Below are positions 11,899-23,191 of a stretch of DNA of 64,000 bases, piece by piece. Source of the DNA: Welwitschia mirabilis (taxonomy: Eukaryota; Gnetophyta; Gnetopsida; Welwitschiales); the NCBI GenBank assembly GCA_051453625.1, contig JBOZIK010000001.1, positions 47,361,463 to 47,425,462 of the forward strand, written 5' to 3'. The notes under the pieces are model-generated. The model was not told the origin of the DNA and made no database searches. It saw only the letters and a list, made by a program, of their open reading frames with translations. Made by a program: the position numbers and the translations under genes. Each line of letters begins with the position of its first letter. Positions within the stretch are counted from its first letter, which is position 1.

Positions 11899-14125
11899 TG
11901 ACATTAATCTCATAACCTTCTTATACTTTACCATTTTACCATTTCATTTCAACTCTTCAATGTTATTACTATACCTAAAAATCTTACGTCATCTACTTTT
12001 ACCATTATATCATTAAATCAACTCTGCTTTTCTTGGATCATTACACAAATCCTTACTTACTTTAATCTCCATCATTTCATACTACTTTAAATCCTTAGCT
12101 TAAAAACATAAATGCCCATCTGTATTATCTAATCTTAATGTTTCTTCTTATTCATTTGTTTTATTATTGGAAATGATATTATTGTTTATAATACTAATTT
12201 ATTTTTAAATGCTTTAGGATTCTTTTTATACACATGAATGGCATGGGTTTAATTTGGCTTAAGATTTTAAAAAGAAGATGATAAAACCTTTAATGTGCAT
12301 CTGTAATCCAATGAAATATCCACAAGGGCCTTAGTCACAGTAAAATATCCCTCTATCATTCCTTTTGAAAATATTAAAAAAGTGTTTATGTGATCTAACT
12401 TCTCCACTAAAAGAGATCAATAAGTTATGTAAGCAGAGCAGTTAGCTAATTTAATACCTAAAGAAGCTTTAAATCTTCTACTTCTTTAGAATGATGGTTG
12501 TCCATCCATTAAAGGATTATTAGTTATTTAAAATCTAAATATTTAAAAGTACTAGAATAAATTCGAAGTCATCTAGAATTCACTTCTAGAAGCTCCAATT
12601 TGATTCATTCTTTACAAACATATAAGAATCCAAGTGACTAATATGGTTTAGATTTAATTCTCTAAAACAAAAGTATTGTTTCTTCTTTTTATTTCCTTTT
12701 TTCCATAATAGTAATAACTATAAACTTTAAATCATAGTCAAATAATAATCTGAATGGCTGAGTGCAAAAAATTTCATCTTCAGGAGTGCTTGTAAAGCAT
12801 TTAAAAGTCTATGGAATAGAGTATCTTGATAATATTATAAAGGCATATGTCTAAGTCTTTATAGAAGGTTCTGGAGTTTTTAGGCCTTAAATATTAAATC
12901 AGTAAGTGATACAAAATGGCCTTTCCATAGTCCTAAAGATGCTTGTTGTCATGATCTTTTAGATTTGAGAAAAGAGCTCTAAGGCTCACTATGATATAAT
13001 TAGCCATTAAGATTTACCGAGGTGAATTTTACTAATTATCTTAAGTCTGCTCATCCAAAATTCATAGATCGTAGCAAGTAAAAACTTACTAGATTAATTG
13101 GAAAAGCTATTATAAAAGATTTATTTATTTCATAGAAATCTTAAATACATGCCTTTACTTTATTTGTTCAAGGCTAGGTGCATTTGTCCCATAGAAATGA
13201 AATCTTTAAACTTCACTATGATAGCATGAACTAGATCATAACTATACTTTTACTAGTGATTACCAATGCATTGCATATATTAGTACTTTTTTTCGTTAGA
13301 ATCATCTAAAATACATGAAAGACAAAAATAAAATAATTGCTATTATCTTCTCTCTTTTATGTTTGTAATGTAAGACTATCTCTCCCTATTTCCATGTTAT
13401 AAATCCAATGTTATGGGTTTATTAATTAATTTTAAATTACATTAATTAGTATAAATGGATAATCAAAATTTGTTTTATTGTATTGAAGGAATAGGAAAGA
13501 TGTGACTATGAATAGGATAAAGGATGAGAGGTAAGTACTATTGGAGGCCTTGTTTACATACCATAAGCCACTATAGAGCCTGTAATGGAATCACTTCCTT
13601 TAGTTTCTTGATATTAATTTCTTCATAAAGGAAGAATGCTAGACACTACTTACTAAGAATGATGCTATTATTGAAAAAAAATCATATTGAAAAGTCATTT
13701 TGCTAGTTTGGTTTTCTATATTAGGAATTAATGTTTGAAAGCTTATCGGTTTGGTTTTTTATATCATAAATCCATGTTTAAAAGTATGTTTGTTGGTTTG
13801 GTTATTAGTATTAAACATTGATATTTGAAAATAAAGTGTATTATACAACTATTTAATGTAATGTCTAATGAATATTTTCATTACCAAAAAAAGATTATGA
13901 ACGTTTTAATCTTTAGTGCATTACAAGATGGATATTTTGATAAGCACATGAATTATCTTCTTTGTAATAAAATTTATGATTGATGAGGAGTGATTTGGAA
14001 GAATTTGTTACGCACTTCTATGATAACATTATTTTGTAATTTTAATGTGACATTACCTTTATGGTTAAAATATTTATGGGTTAATTGGACCTATTCCATT
14101 CCTATGGAATTTTAGAATTCCAACA
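11899..14125 (+). repeat. L1 5' LTR
   Basis: Direct repeat of 15867-18115, alignable along its whole length with many substitutions and small indels. Landmarks include cctgtaatggaatcacttcc and aaggaagaatgctagacact. Near its 3' end (13695-13850) are about three imperfect copies of a 50-base unit containing gtttggtt, also present in the other LTR. Confidence 0.88.
13695..13850 (+). repeat. Imperfect 50-base tandem units within the L1 LTR
   Basis: Three units share a core like tttgytrgtttggtt, then a TA-rich spacer and atgtttgaaag. The same array lies at about 17690-17825 in the 3' LTR, so it predates the insertion. Confidence 0.65.
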
Positions 14126-14127
14126 GT

Positions 14128-14139
14128 TGGTATTAGAGC
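14128..14139 (+). promoter_or_regulatory. L1 primer-binding site (tRNA-Met type)
   Basis: tggtattagagc, two bases after the 5' LTR, matches the common plant primer site tggtatcagagc at 11 of 12 positions. The one difference is a C-to-T change. Confidence 0.85.
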
Positions 14140-14389
14140 CTATAGTAAAGGTGGAAAATTTAGTTCAATTATAAAATAGAGAAGGTTTTTATAAATATAA
14201 AATTAGCTTTAATGCATTATTGTATTGATAAATCCATGAAAAATGTTAATTTAAATGAATAAAGATGTATATTTATAATTATTAATGCTTATACAAATTT
14301 GAGCATTATTTATCATGTAAAGTGTGTTGAAACATGTTTGGATTGTCTTAAATATTTTTTTAAAGAAAATTGAAGATGATGATTAAAGG

Positions 14390-14880
14390 ATCGATATGAT
14401 TCATTTTGATAGAGGAGGTATGTTATTTGATTAGGCATTTTATGACTAGTTTTAATATCAAGAAGTAAAATTTCAAACTTCAAAGGGTGGAGGAATTCAA
14501 TGGAGAGATTGAAATGCTTAGAAAAGGAGGAAAAATCATGCTAAAAAATGTAGAATGAGGTTTTAGATTTTAAGTAGAAGTAATACACATAATAAACTTC
14601 TTACAAAATCAAGTGGATCGAGGAAAGGTAATTTTTCCATTTAAAGTATGGTTTGGTTTTAAACCTTGTATACCACATATTTTAAATTTTGATAAAGAGA
14701 TACCTAAGGATCATGTAAGGTATCTCTTTATAGGATATTTAATTAACAATGATTACATGTGTTATGTGATATAAAAGATTCATTAATAGTGTTACATGCA
14801 ATTGATTTTGAAAATGATGAAATCTACAATGTTACATATTAGGGTAATGTATTTATGGAATGTGCTGAAGATAAGAAGAA
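14390..14880 (+). pseudogene. L1 copia-type integrase remnant
   Basis: The plus strand gives HFDRGGMLFD, corresponding to the integrase SDRGGEY segment. Then follows a degraded QNG-ERKN-like stretch, a frame-shifted NKLLTKSSG segment matching the family's LNRLPTK, and WFGFKPCIPHILNFDKE ending in RYLFIGYLI, the equivalent of W-G-KP---HL-VFGC ... CIFLGY. The catalytic domain is therefore only partly represented, with stops and frameshifts throughout. Confidence 0.7.
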
Positions 14881-15053
14881 TGAAGTCTAGAAGAAAATTA
14901 ATAAAATCGAATTCATAAAGCAAAAGGATATTAATGAAATCAAGTGTATAAAAGGAAGGGATGACATTTAAAAAAGGTATAAAAGTTGAATATTTTGATA
15001 AAAATAAAATTTGAAAGTCAACTTATGTGAAATTAAACCAAAAAGAATTATAA

Positions 15054-15242
15054 ATGAATCATAATAATATGACTTTAGATGAATTTTGTAAAAGGCATAC
15101 ATGGAATTTTGATAAGGATAAATGTGAGTTTTGTGGAATGTTAGGACACAAGAAAATAATTTTCATTGATTTTCATCCATGTAAATTTTATATGAGAAGA
15201 AAGCATAAAACTAAAAATTTCTTTCAAAGAAATAATATTTAA
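15054..15242 (+). pseudogene. L1 gag-like zinc-knuckle fragment
   Basis: A 62-codon frame contains CEFCGMLGH, the start of a CCHC knuckle (C-x2-C-x4-H), but the final cysteine is not at the expected spacing. It is followed by a basic tail with a HPCKFYMRRKHK segment, similar in spacing to copia Gag sequences after the knuckle. In a normal copia element gag lies before integrase; here it follows the integrase remnant, so the internal region is rearranged, or the match is coincidental. Confidence 0.4.
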
Positions 15243-15866
15243 CAACTTATAATTCCAATGCAAGATTTAATTGTGCATATGTAAAGAAACGGAAGAAGTA
15301 TTTAAATCATGGATGGATTACTAAATTTAAAGTAACTCGCCTTTTAAGGGGAAGTTACAGACTCAAAGAAGAAAGGTATGGTTTTATTTATGATAAGAAT
15401 ATTTCAAATTTTCAAGATGAAAAGAAAAATAAAAATACTTGTTTAAAGGGGAGCAACATGAAAGACAATATTAAGGAGGAAAGGAAGACAATTTGGAGAA
15501 AGAAAATTCTTGGTTGAATTGAAGATTCAAGAATGAATTCAAACATTAATTAAATTGAGACTCATAAGGATAAAGAGATAAATTCAAAAAAAAAGGAAAA
15601 TAATGTTTCACATGAAGAAGACTATATCACAATGAATCAAAAGTATACCTTACATTCCCTGGACATTAATCTTAAGGGGAAGAAGGAAGATAAAAAAGAT
15701 AATGATTTTATTAATATCCCTAAAATGTTAAACTTGTAACATATTTTACAAAACTCTCAAAAGTTCTTCAAGCCATTATTTCTATGAGAATACATTATCG
15801 TATTCTCATATCCTTTTTATCTTAAGCTTGTAAGCTTAATGTCAAAATGAAGTATGTAGGTATGTA
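15243..15866 (+). other. L1 3' internal region
   Basis: A lysine-rich, heavily interrupted plus-strand frame runs to about 15735 with no identified domain. The sequence just before the 3' LTR is not a convincing polypurine tract. Confidence 0.4.
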
Positions 15867-18115
15867 TGACATTAAGCTCATAACCTTCTTGTAATTTGTC
15901 ATTTTACTATTCTTTAATATTTCCACTACACCTACAAATTCTATGTCATCTACTTTTATCATTATATCATTAATTTAACTCCCATTTCCCTTGAACCATT
16001 ATATTAATGCTTACTTCATTTTATCTTCATCATTTCATTTTACTTTAATCCTTATCTTAGAAACATCAATGCCCATCTGTATTATCCACCCTTAATGTTT
16101 CTCCTTATGAATTTATTTTACTACTTGAAATGATATTATTGGTTATAATATTAATTTATTTTAAAGGATTTGAAATTCTTTCATATGCATGAATGACATG
16201 AGTACAATTTGGCTTCAAATTTTAAAGAGCAGAGTATAAAACCTTTACTGTGTATCTCCAATTTAATGATATAGTCACAAAGACATTAAAGATCCCTTTG
16301 TCATTCCTATGGAAATATTAAAAAAGTTTTTATGTGCTCTAACATTCATCACTAAAAGAGAGCAATAAGTTATGTAGGTAGAGAAATCAGTTAATTTAAG
16401 ATTAGGAGAAGCCTTAAAGCTTCTACTTCTTTATAATGATGGTCATTCATCCATTAAAATATCATTATTTTCTCAAAATTCAGAGATTCAAAGTACCAAA
16501 AGACAATCAAAGCAATTTGAAATAAAGTTTTAAGAGCTCTAATTCAATGCAATTTTTACAAAAATACAAGGTTCTAAGTGACTGCTATGGTTTAGATTCA
16601 AATATATAAAATAAAGGTATTGTTTCTTCCTTTTGCTTCCCTTTTTCTCCATGACAGTAATGGATATAAACTCCAAATCATAGTCAAATGATAATTTGAA
16701 TGGCTAAGTATAAGAAATTCCATCTTTAGGAGTGCTTGTAAAGCATTTAAAAGTCCATGAAATGGCATATTTTGATAAGATTATAAAGGCATGTGTCCAT
16801 GTCTTTATGGTAGGTTTGGAGGTCTTAGCCTTGAAGATTAGATTGGTAGTGATATGAAGTGGCCTTTTCATAGTTTTGAAGATCCTTCTTGATCAATATT
16901 TTTATTTTATTTCTACAAATTGAGACAAGAGATTTGATGCTCAAAGCCTTTTTTGCATTATATTTTACCATGGCATAATTTGACATTAAGATGTACTGAG
17001 GAATATTTCACTAATTCTCTAAAGTTCACTTATCCAAAATTCATAGATCTTGACAAGGGAGAACTTATTGGCTCAATTAGAAAAACTGCTATAAAAGGTT
17101 ATAGTATTTCACATAAATATTAAATATGTACCTTTGCTGTATTTGTTTAAATTCAAGCACATTCATGCTATAGAAATGAGATCTTCAAGGTTTATTGTAA
17201 TAGCATAAACTAGATTATAATTAGACTTTCATCAATGTTTACGAATGCATCTTGTATCTTATTACTCATTCCTATTAGAATTTTGTAAAATACATAAAAG
17301 ACAAAAATAAATTAGTCACTATTATCTTCTTTCTTTTATGTTTTTAAACTCTCTGNNNNNNNNNNNNNNNNNNNNNNNNNTTCATGCTCTAAATCTAATG
17401 TTATGAGCCTATTAACTAATTTTGCATTACATTATCTATAATAAATTGGGAAGAAAAATACATTTTATTGTATTAGAGGAATATAAGAGATGTGGTTGTA
17501 ACTAGAACAAAAAAATGAAAGATGAGTGGTATTGAAGGCCTCATTTACATACTAGAAGTCAATATAGTACCTGTAATGGAATTAATTCCTATAGTTCATT
17601 AATGTTGCTTTCTCAATAAAGGAAGAATACTAGACACTACCTACTAAGAATGCTATTATTGTTAAAAAGAAATTCATGTTGGAAAGTTAATTTGTTAGTT
17701 TGGTTTTCTCTATTAAAAGTCCATGTTTAAAAGCTTGTTAGTTTGGTTCTTTATATCAAAAATTAATGTTTAAAAGTAAGTTTGTTAGTTTGGTTATTAT
17801 TATTAAACATTTATATTTAAAAATAAAGTCTATTGTACAACTATTTAGTGTAATATCTAATGAATTTTTTATTGCCAAAAATATATTGTAAAGGTTTTAA
17901 TCTTTAGTGCAATACAAGATAAATATTTTGATAAGCACATGAATTATCTTATTTATAATAAAATTTATGATTAATGAAGAGGATTTTGGAAGTTTTTATG
18001 CACTTCTATGATGATATTATTTTGTAATTTTTAATGTAACATTATCTTTTATGATTAAAAGATTCATGGATTAACTGGACTTATTCCATGCCTTTGGAAT
18101 TTCAAAACTCCAATA
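15867..18115 (+). repeat. L1 3' LTR
   Basis: Direct repeat of the 5' LTR. It contains an assembly gap at 17356-17380. It ends ccaata where the 5' copy has ccaaca, again a C-to-T change. No primer site follows, confirming that it is the downstream LTR. Confidence 0.88.
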
Positions 18116-18740
18116 ATAACAGCACTTGCAATCAAAATGATTTAACTTTGACTTGTACCCATACTAATTTTTAGCTAAATATACTCCCTTTTTAGTATAT
18201 TGGCTAATACGATTATTGAGATGTATTACTATGTTCACTACTTCATCTGAAAAATAGGTCTTATAACCATTAAGATATATCATAAAATGTATTATATCTA
18301 TGATAATGTAATTAAATATTATCAATGCCATTTTGTTGGAATGTCCCTAGGTAGATCTTCAAATGTTGAATCCCTTTATAAGTAGCAAAGTTCTTAAACT
18401 CGATAGATATGTACTCACCACCATATCTAAGTGAAAACTTTTAGTTCCATAATCTACTTACTTTTTTACTTTAGTTTTAAACTTTTTAAAAATATCCAAA
18501 GTCTGTGATTTGAATTTGATGAAATAAATCCAAACCATTTGGGAATAGTGATTAGTCAAGGATATAAACTACTAAAATCTGTGAAGGGTGGAAACTAATA
18601 TAAGTTCCCATAGATCACTGTGCATAAGTAAAATCTTTAATTAGCATACCACTTACTTGATGAAAACCATTATCTAATTACTTTGTCTATAATACATGCT
18701 CTACATTGAGGAAAGTATCAAGGAATGAATGGAAGAATCT
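18116..18740 (-). pseudogene. Copia-1 integrase core
   Basis: Minus-strand translation contains LRYGGEYISIEFKNF, then GIQHLKIYLGTFQQNG, which match the integrase segments R-DNGGE-----F and G--H------TPQQNG. The next block reads FSDEVVNIVIHLNNR and YGYKSKLNHFDCKC, as expected for the region up to the L1 insertion point. Substitution of the DN pair in the SDNGGE motif would already disable catalysis. Confidence 0.85.
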
Positions 18741-19340
18741 AATGATTAGTCTTATGTATGGAATTCATTGTATGAGAAGTAGATATTCTAGTTGATCATG
18801 CCACAGTAGCAAGGGAGAAATCTTATCTTGATAAATAGGGTAAGCAATTTCTCGCATTCTGACACAACCATTAAGATGATTGACCTTTTCATCCATATAT
18901 CCATTCATGATTAGTTGCTAATTGTCATCATAAATATTTACTAAGTGTTTTATCATAGAAATGAGTGATCTTCTCATTACAAAGATGAAAGTAATAGAAG
19001 ATGATAACCTTAAAGAAGGAACATATAAAACATTTAAAATAGTTTGTGAAGAGAGTGATGTCAAGTCAATGGTAATGAAACCATAGCCTTTCACGGGAAC
19101 TAGTGCTATATCTACCAAAGAAACATGATTTGGTGCTTCAGTGAAGTTATTAAAATCATCATATTAATAAGTCATATGACAAGTTACACCAATGTTAAGA
19201 ACCCCCATTTTGTCATAAGGTGTGTACTCACTCATACCAAGAAATTCATAGTTGTTAAAGACTACATTAGATTTAAAATTTTCAACATCTTTGATGGAAT
19301 CATCTTCTTCATTTATTGCATTTTGCTTTAATAAGAACTT
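18741..19340 (-). pseudogene. Copia-1 protease and pre-integrase remnant
   Basis: Near 19205-19170 the minus strand reads NIGVTCHMT where the copia aspartic protease has DSGAT-HMT; the catalytic aspartate is replaced by asparagine. The frame continues through VDIALVPVKGYGFITI and ILNVLYVPSLR, the conserved strand and VLYVP segments of the protease. Around 18815-18780 it reads LLLWHDQLEYL, the equivalent of the pre-integrase LWH-RLGH motif. Confidence 0.85.
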
Positions 19341-20230
19341 TATCTTATTCCAAATAATCCCATAGAAGTCAATGATATGACCTTATCTTTAGCATCATGA
19401 ACACTGATACTTGTTCTTCATAGGAGTGGTAGTATTCTAAACTTGCTTCTTATTTTGCTGAGTATAATATGGCTTCTTATTTTGCTATTTTTGTAAAGCC
19501 TTATCCTTATCATGATGCAATTCATTTTGTAGATTTGATTTGCTAGAAAACTATTTATTTTGATGAGAAGGATCATGAGAATTAAAAACTTTGTATATGA
19601 CATCAGAGAAGAAGATACTGTAAAGTTAAACTAAGATTTAGTTAAAATAAGATCCTTACTACATATATTAAAAGTTATATTATTTAATTACTTATTCCTA
19701 CATAGCAACATATTATAACTATGCAAAGAGGATTTTTTTCAAAACATTAGTAGATCAAGTTAACATAATAAATGAAAACATGTTTTTGTAAATCAATCTT
19801 TGTTACCTTTACCTTGATGTCTTAAATCTACACAATCAATTGTCTTATCTTACCTTTCTCATAATGCAAAATATTCATGTAAGTTATGAGATTAAGGAGA
19901 TCTAAACCATTTTTGGAGTAAAATGTATTCTTCAAGATACAGAAGCTAGTGTAGCTTGTTTTAGTCTAATCAACCAAATTCTTGAATTGATAGGCAATAG
20001 ATTTTTGTAAAATCTCTATCAATTTTTTGTCTATATCTTGTTAAGTAACTTCTTTAGTCTAACCTTAAAGAGGTATATAATCATGTATCAAGAATTTCTT
20101 TTCATAATTATAAATTCACATGGTTAATATAAAATTATTGTGCCAAACCTTCCACAACTGATCATCTTGAAGAGTAAGTCTAGTGTTGTGTTCCTTAGTA
20201 ATGAAATCCAAGTGGATTCTGCCACTGTGC
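19341..20230 (-). pseudogene. Copia-1 gag with zinc knuckle
   Basis: A knuckle lies at 19362-19403 on the minus strand, with C-x2-C-x4-H-x4 and tyrosine where the last cysteine should be. A glutamine/lysine-rich stretch precedes it. Further upstream, about 20230-20120, the words LDFITKEHN and DDQLWKVWHNN resemble copia gag of the DUF4219/UBN2 type. Stops and frameshifts prevent any continuous protein. Confidence 0.7.
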
Positions 20231-21121
20231 CTCTAACAATTACGTAATATACACTTAATTACCAAGGCATATATGAGAATCTAGACCTCAAGGTACATAG
20301 GAAATTTCTACTTAAGAGAGATATAACTCTTCATATGACCTAAATTTCATAACTGTGATAGTTAATACTACACAATAAGCTTTAAAAGATAGTATAAAAC
20401 ACAACACAGATCTCTATCTACGTAACAGTCTCCTTACCCAATACAAATCAAAATTTGTTACTAGTTAAAAAAAATCTTAAGTGTTTTAAGGAGTGAAAAG
20501 TAATTTTCCTTTTTATTACTTTCCTTAAGTAGGCTTAATAAAACTATTAAGTATAAAATAAGAGAAAAAAAGAATAAAACCATATAAAAAAGAGATTTAT
20601 TGTGGTATAGTTAAGCTAAGTAGATCTTGATCATGATCTAATTTAGCTTAATTTATTCCAATCACTAAAATAGGTTTAATAAAAATAAAAATTAAGTTAA
20701 GAGATCTTACTTCACATTTCAACTTGACTTGATGATAAAGATTTGGCTTACAAAATTGAAAAATTGCAAAAATCTCAAAAAAACTCAAACAATAAAAAAG
20801 AGGAGCTCAAAAACTAATGAAAAGTGCTTTAAAAAAATCAAATCAAAGGATCTTGCTTAACATCCCGATTTCGTTTAATGATAAAAAGTGATTCTTGAGT
20901 TTACAAGTAGTAAAAATATGCAAAAAAACTCAAAAAATGGTTTAAAATTTTAAAAATTAAAGAAATATGCAAAACTATGCATGCATACAAAACAAAGCCA
21001 CAAATTAGACAATTGTTAGTTATAGTGCATGTGCATGAAATAAGGTAATGGGTAAACAATGGTCCAGCAACATTACATGTGAATAAAAAGATAAAAAATG
21101 CTAACATAAAATTTAACAAAA

Positions 21122-21198
21122 TTTTGTCAATACCTAGGTTCAAACCTCTGACTTGCAAGTTAGTAGGTAAAGTCCTTTATCACTATGTTAAGATGCTA
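21122..21198 (-). repeat. tRNA-like segment, possible SINE head (minus)
   Basis: On the minus strand a box-A-like sequence (ttaacatagtgataaagg) is followed at roughly the expected distance by a box-B-like sequence, gaggtttgaaccta. The region does not fold into a complete tRNA by eye and no CCA or 3' tail could be shown. A tRNA-derived SINE fragment is the simplest reading. Confidence 0.3.
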
Positions 21199-21789
21199 CT
21201 AGTTGGTCTTGTAGATAGCATAATGTAGTGAAAAACAAGCATGTATCTATTAATTAGAACTTAGACACTATCTACAATAGGCCTTGAAAAATGAAGTGAT
21301 AGATGCAGAGATATCTTATGTAATGACATTAGCATAGAGGAGAGTTCAATGGACTACAGAATGTGGTAAAGCATAGTTAGTAGTGATAGTGGGAGGCAAG
21401 AGTAACTAATTATATAAAATGGTACAAATCATGAAAATAATAAAAGATATGTGTAAAAGATGTAATGTTGTCACATTCACATAGGATTAAGAGTTATTCT
21501 CCTAGATCCATAGAAATAGTAACCTTGCCTTTTAAATCTTGAGTCAAGAATGTTTTTTTCATGTAAAGGAGAAGCATTTCTCATATTTTAGCCATAGCTT
21601 TCTTTAATTACAAGAAATGTAACAGCAAAAGAATCAAAGCAAAAAACAAAATAGCAAAAGAACATGTAGGTAGAACATGTAAGCAAAGTGGCTTACAATA
21701 ATAGTGGGAGAAGTAGGTGGAAGATGCTGACACAAAAAATCATAAGAGTGAGAAAAAACATAGTGGCTAAAAAATCATTAAGATCAAAT

Positions 21790-21840
21790 GATAGTGTAGT
21801 GGTAGAGTTCTCCTACAAATGCAAAGGGTCAGTGAACCCA
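21790..21840 (+). repeat. tRNA-like segment, possible SINE head (plus)
   Basis: tagtgtagtgg (21792-21802) matches the polymerase III box A consensus, and gggtcagtgaaccc (21826-21839) resembles box B with extra bases. Spacing is near the tRNA norm. No complete tRNA is present. Confidence 0.3.
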
Positions 21841-22003
21841 CAATAGACATAGGTGTTACAGAGAAAAGGTAATATAGTAGGTAGAAGATTAGTGGTAAAG
21901 GTTAAAATAATAGATATATCATAGATAATAGCACAATAGACAAAAGATAAATAATAGCATAACACAAGGTAGAATGAGCTACAAGAAGTAACTTGCTTCT
22001 ATA

Positions 22004-22405
22004 GGTAGTATGACACCAATTGTAAGAGGCATAAAGAAGGCATAAAAAAGGCATGTACAACTAGTTAATTAGGGTTTACGATCCATTTGTAGCTATTAAA
22101 AAATTGGAAAAAATATTCTCTTTAAAAAAATAAATTTATAAATAATTTAAATAAAGAGAAAAAATTCCTTCCCCCTTGATGATGTTGCAAAATCTTTTGA
22201 AATGCTTCCTACATAATTATATTTTGTTCAAAAAAATTCTTAAAAAAACTAAGGAAAAATTTGGCAGGAAACTAGGAGAAAAAAAGAAAAAGCCAAAAAA
22301 GAAGCCTAAGAAGGCCTTAAGAGGAGGGGGAAAAGGAAAAAAATTCAAATCTCCAAGATGAAAGCAAAGAGGCCACAAGAAGCTATAAAACTCAAGGGTG
22401 GTAAT
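22004..22405 (-). repeat. Possible truncated LTR beside E1
   Basis: The plus strand reads tatgacaccaattgtaagag. On the minus strand that is an LTR-like end (...ttaca), then att-free spacing and tggtgtcata, similar to a tRNA-Met primer site. The rest up to E1 is purine-rich (lysine-rich if translated) and shows no second copy. It may be the 5' LTR of copia-1 cut by E1, but it does not resemble the proposed 3' LTR. Confidence 0.25.
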
Positions 22406-23191
22406 CATAGCTTTGTAGTGATCTAGATTTAAAATAAGTAAAACACTTAATATTGTTCTTCCATAGGGATACATGAGGTAAATTTAATCCAAAGATATAA
22501 TATTATTCTAACTTGCAATGAAAAATTAAAATAACAAAAAAATTAGAAGTTGAGAAAGAAGTGATCTTTAGTTATTAATATAAGGAAATGAAAATGCTTC
22601 AAGGATCTAGTGATTCATCCAACTCTCCTCCTTTTCTTCATTGATTCTTGCATCCTAAGACTTAATAAACAAGTGAGCTTCATCTAAAAATTACTAACAA
22701 GTTAGTGTGCAATAATAATAAAAGAATAAAAAAAACTTAGAATTAGTCCTACCTAAGTATTACCAATGCCAACTTAATGTGTAATGACAATGAAAGTATT
22801 CAAACTAAATTCTAGAACTAGCCCTACCTAAACATTGCTAATACCAATTGAAATGTGCATTAATAATGAAATAATTTAAAGTAGCCCTATATTAAAATTT
22901 GAAATAAATTATATGTTACATCAATGAAGAGGAATAAGAACTTCTCAACTATCCTTAGATCATTTTACCCTTAATAAAAAGTATTAGAGTACCATAACAT
23001 CCTTTTCTCCAAGTCCTTCTCACATTAAGTCAACTAAAAGATGTTTACAATGTGGTGTTAATGACCTATTATAGATGATGGAAGGCTTCAAGGGGCATCA
23101 TCATGATTACATTAGGTGTTTCCTTTATGCATTAAGTGGTGATTACATAAGGGAAGTTATTTAAGGGCGGTTACATAAGGAGGGGTTTACA
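22406..23191 (-). repeat. E1 3' LTR
   Basis: Matches 27463-28230 throughout, with landmarks agctttgtagtgatctagat, ttcttccatagggatacatg and ttacataagg. On the minus strand it starts tgtaaacccc. The TATA-like element seen in the other LTR is degraded here (near 23066). Confidence 0.85.

Larger units (their letters stand above)
11899..18115 (+). mobile_element. L1: plus-strand LTR retrotransposon inserted in copia-1
   Basis: Two long direct repeats, 11899-14125 and 15867-18115, each about 2.2 kb, flank a short internal region of about 1.74 kb. A tRNA-Met-type primer site follows the first repeat immediately, which fixes the orientation. Both repeats begin tgacattaa and end ccaaca or ccaata. Flanking five-base sequences (atatg on the left, ataac on the right) agree at only three positions, so a target-site duplication is not proven. 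The insertion splits the integrase gene of copia-1. The internal part holds copia-like integrase and zinc-knuckle remnants only, so this copy is deleted or non-autonomous. Confidence 0.88.
9251..20230 (-). mobile_element. Copia-1: minus-strand Ty1/copia element, split by L1
   Basis: Reading the minus strand from about 20230 down gives, in order, gag-like sequence, a zinc knuckle, an aspartic protease, a pre-integrase segment, integrase (to 18116), then integrase C-terminus (from 11898), reverse transcriptase and RNase H, ending near 9840. This is the Ty1/copia order (GAG-PR-IN-RT-RH). The integrase is interrupted exactly where the plus-strand element L1 begins and ends, so L1 inserted into this older element. 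All frames carry stops and frameshifts; no intact protein could be made. A 5' LTR was not identified with confidence. Confidence 0.85.
20231..22003. other. Unassigned AT-rich DNA
   Basis: No recognisable coding frame. It holds two tRNA-like segments, listed separately, and purine-rich stretches with recurring short words such as gtggtagag and agtaggtgg. Part may be the leader of copia-1. Confidence 0.4.

Noticed and set aside
11894-18120. Target-site duplication for L1 (atatg / ataac)
   Set aside because: Only three of five bases agree; it may be decayed, but cannot be claimed. The same holds for G1 (agcat / ataat); none was seen for E1 or E2.
20901-21158. 85-codon minus-strand frame
   Set aside because: Overlaps the tRNA-like segment and shows no domain; hydrophobic composition follows from base content.
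22176-22361. Lysine-rich 61-codon frame (KKKPKKKPKK)
   Set aside because: Caused by a purine-rich, A-rich tract next to the E1 LTR; no motif, and an overlapping frame exists on the other strand.
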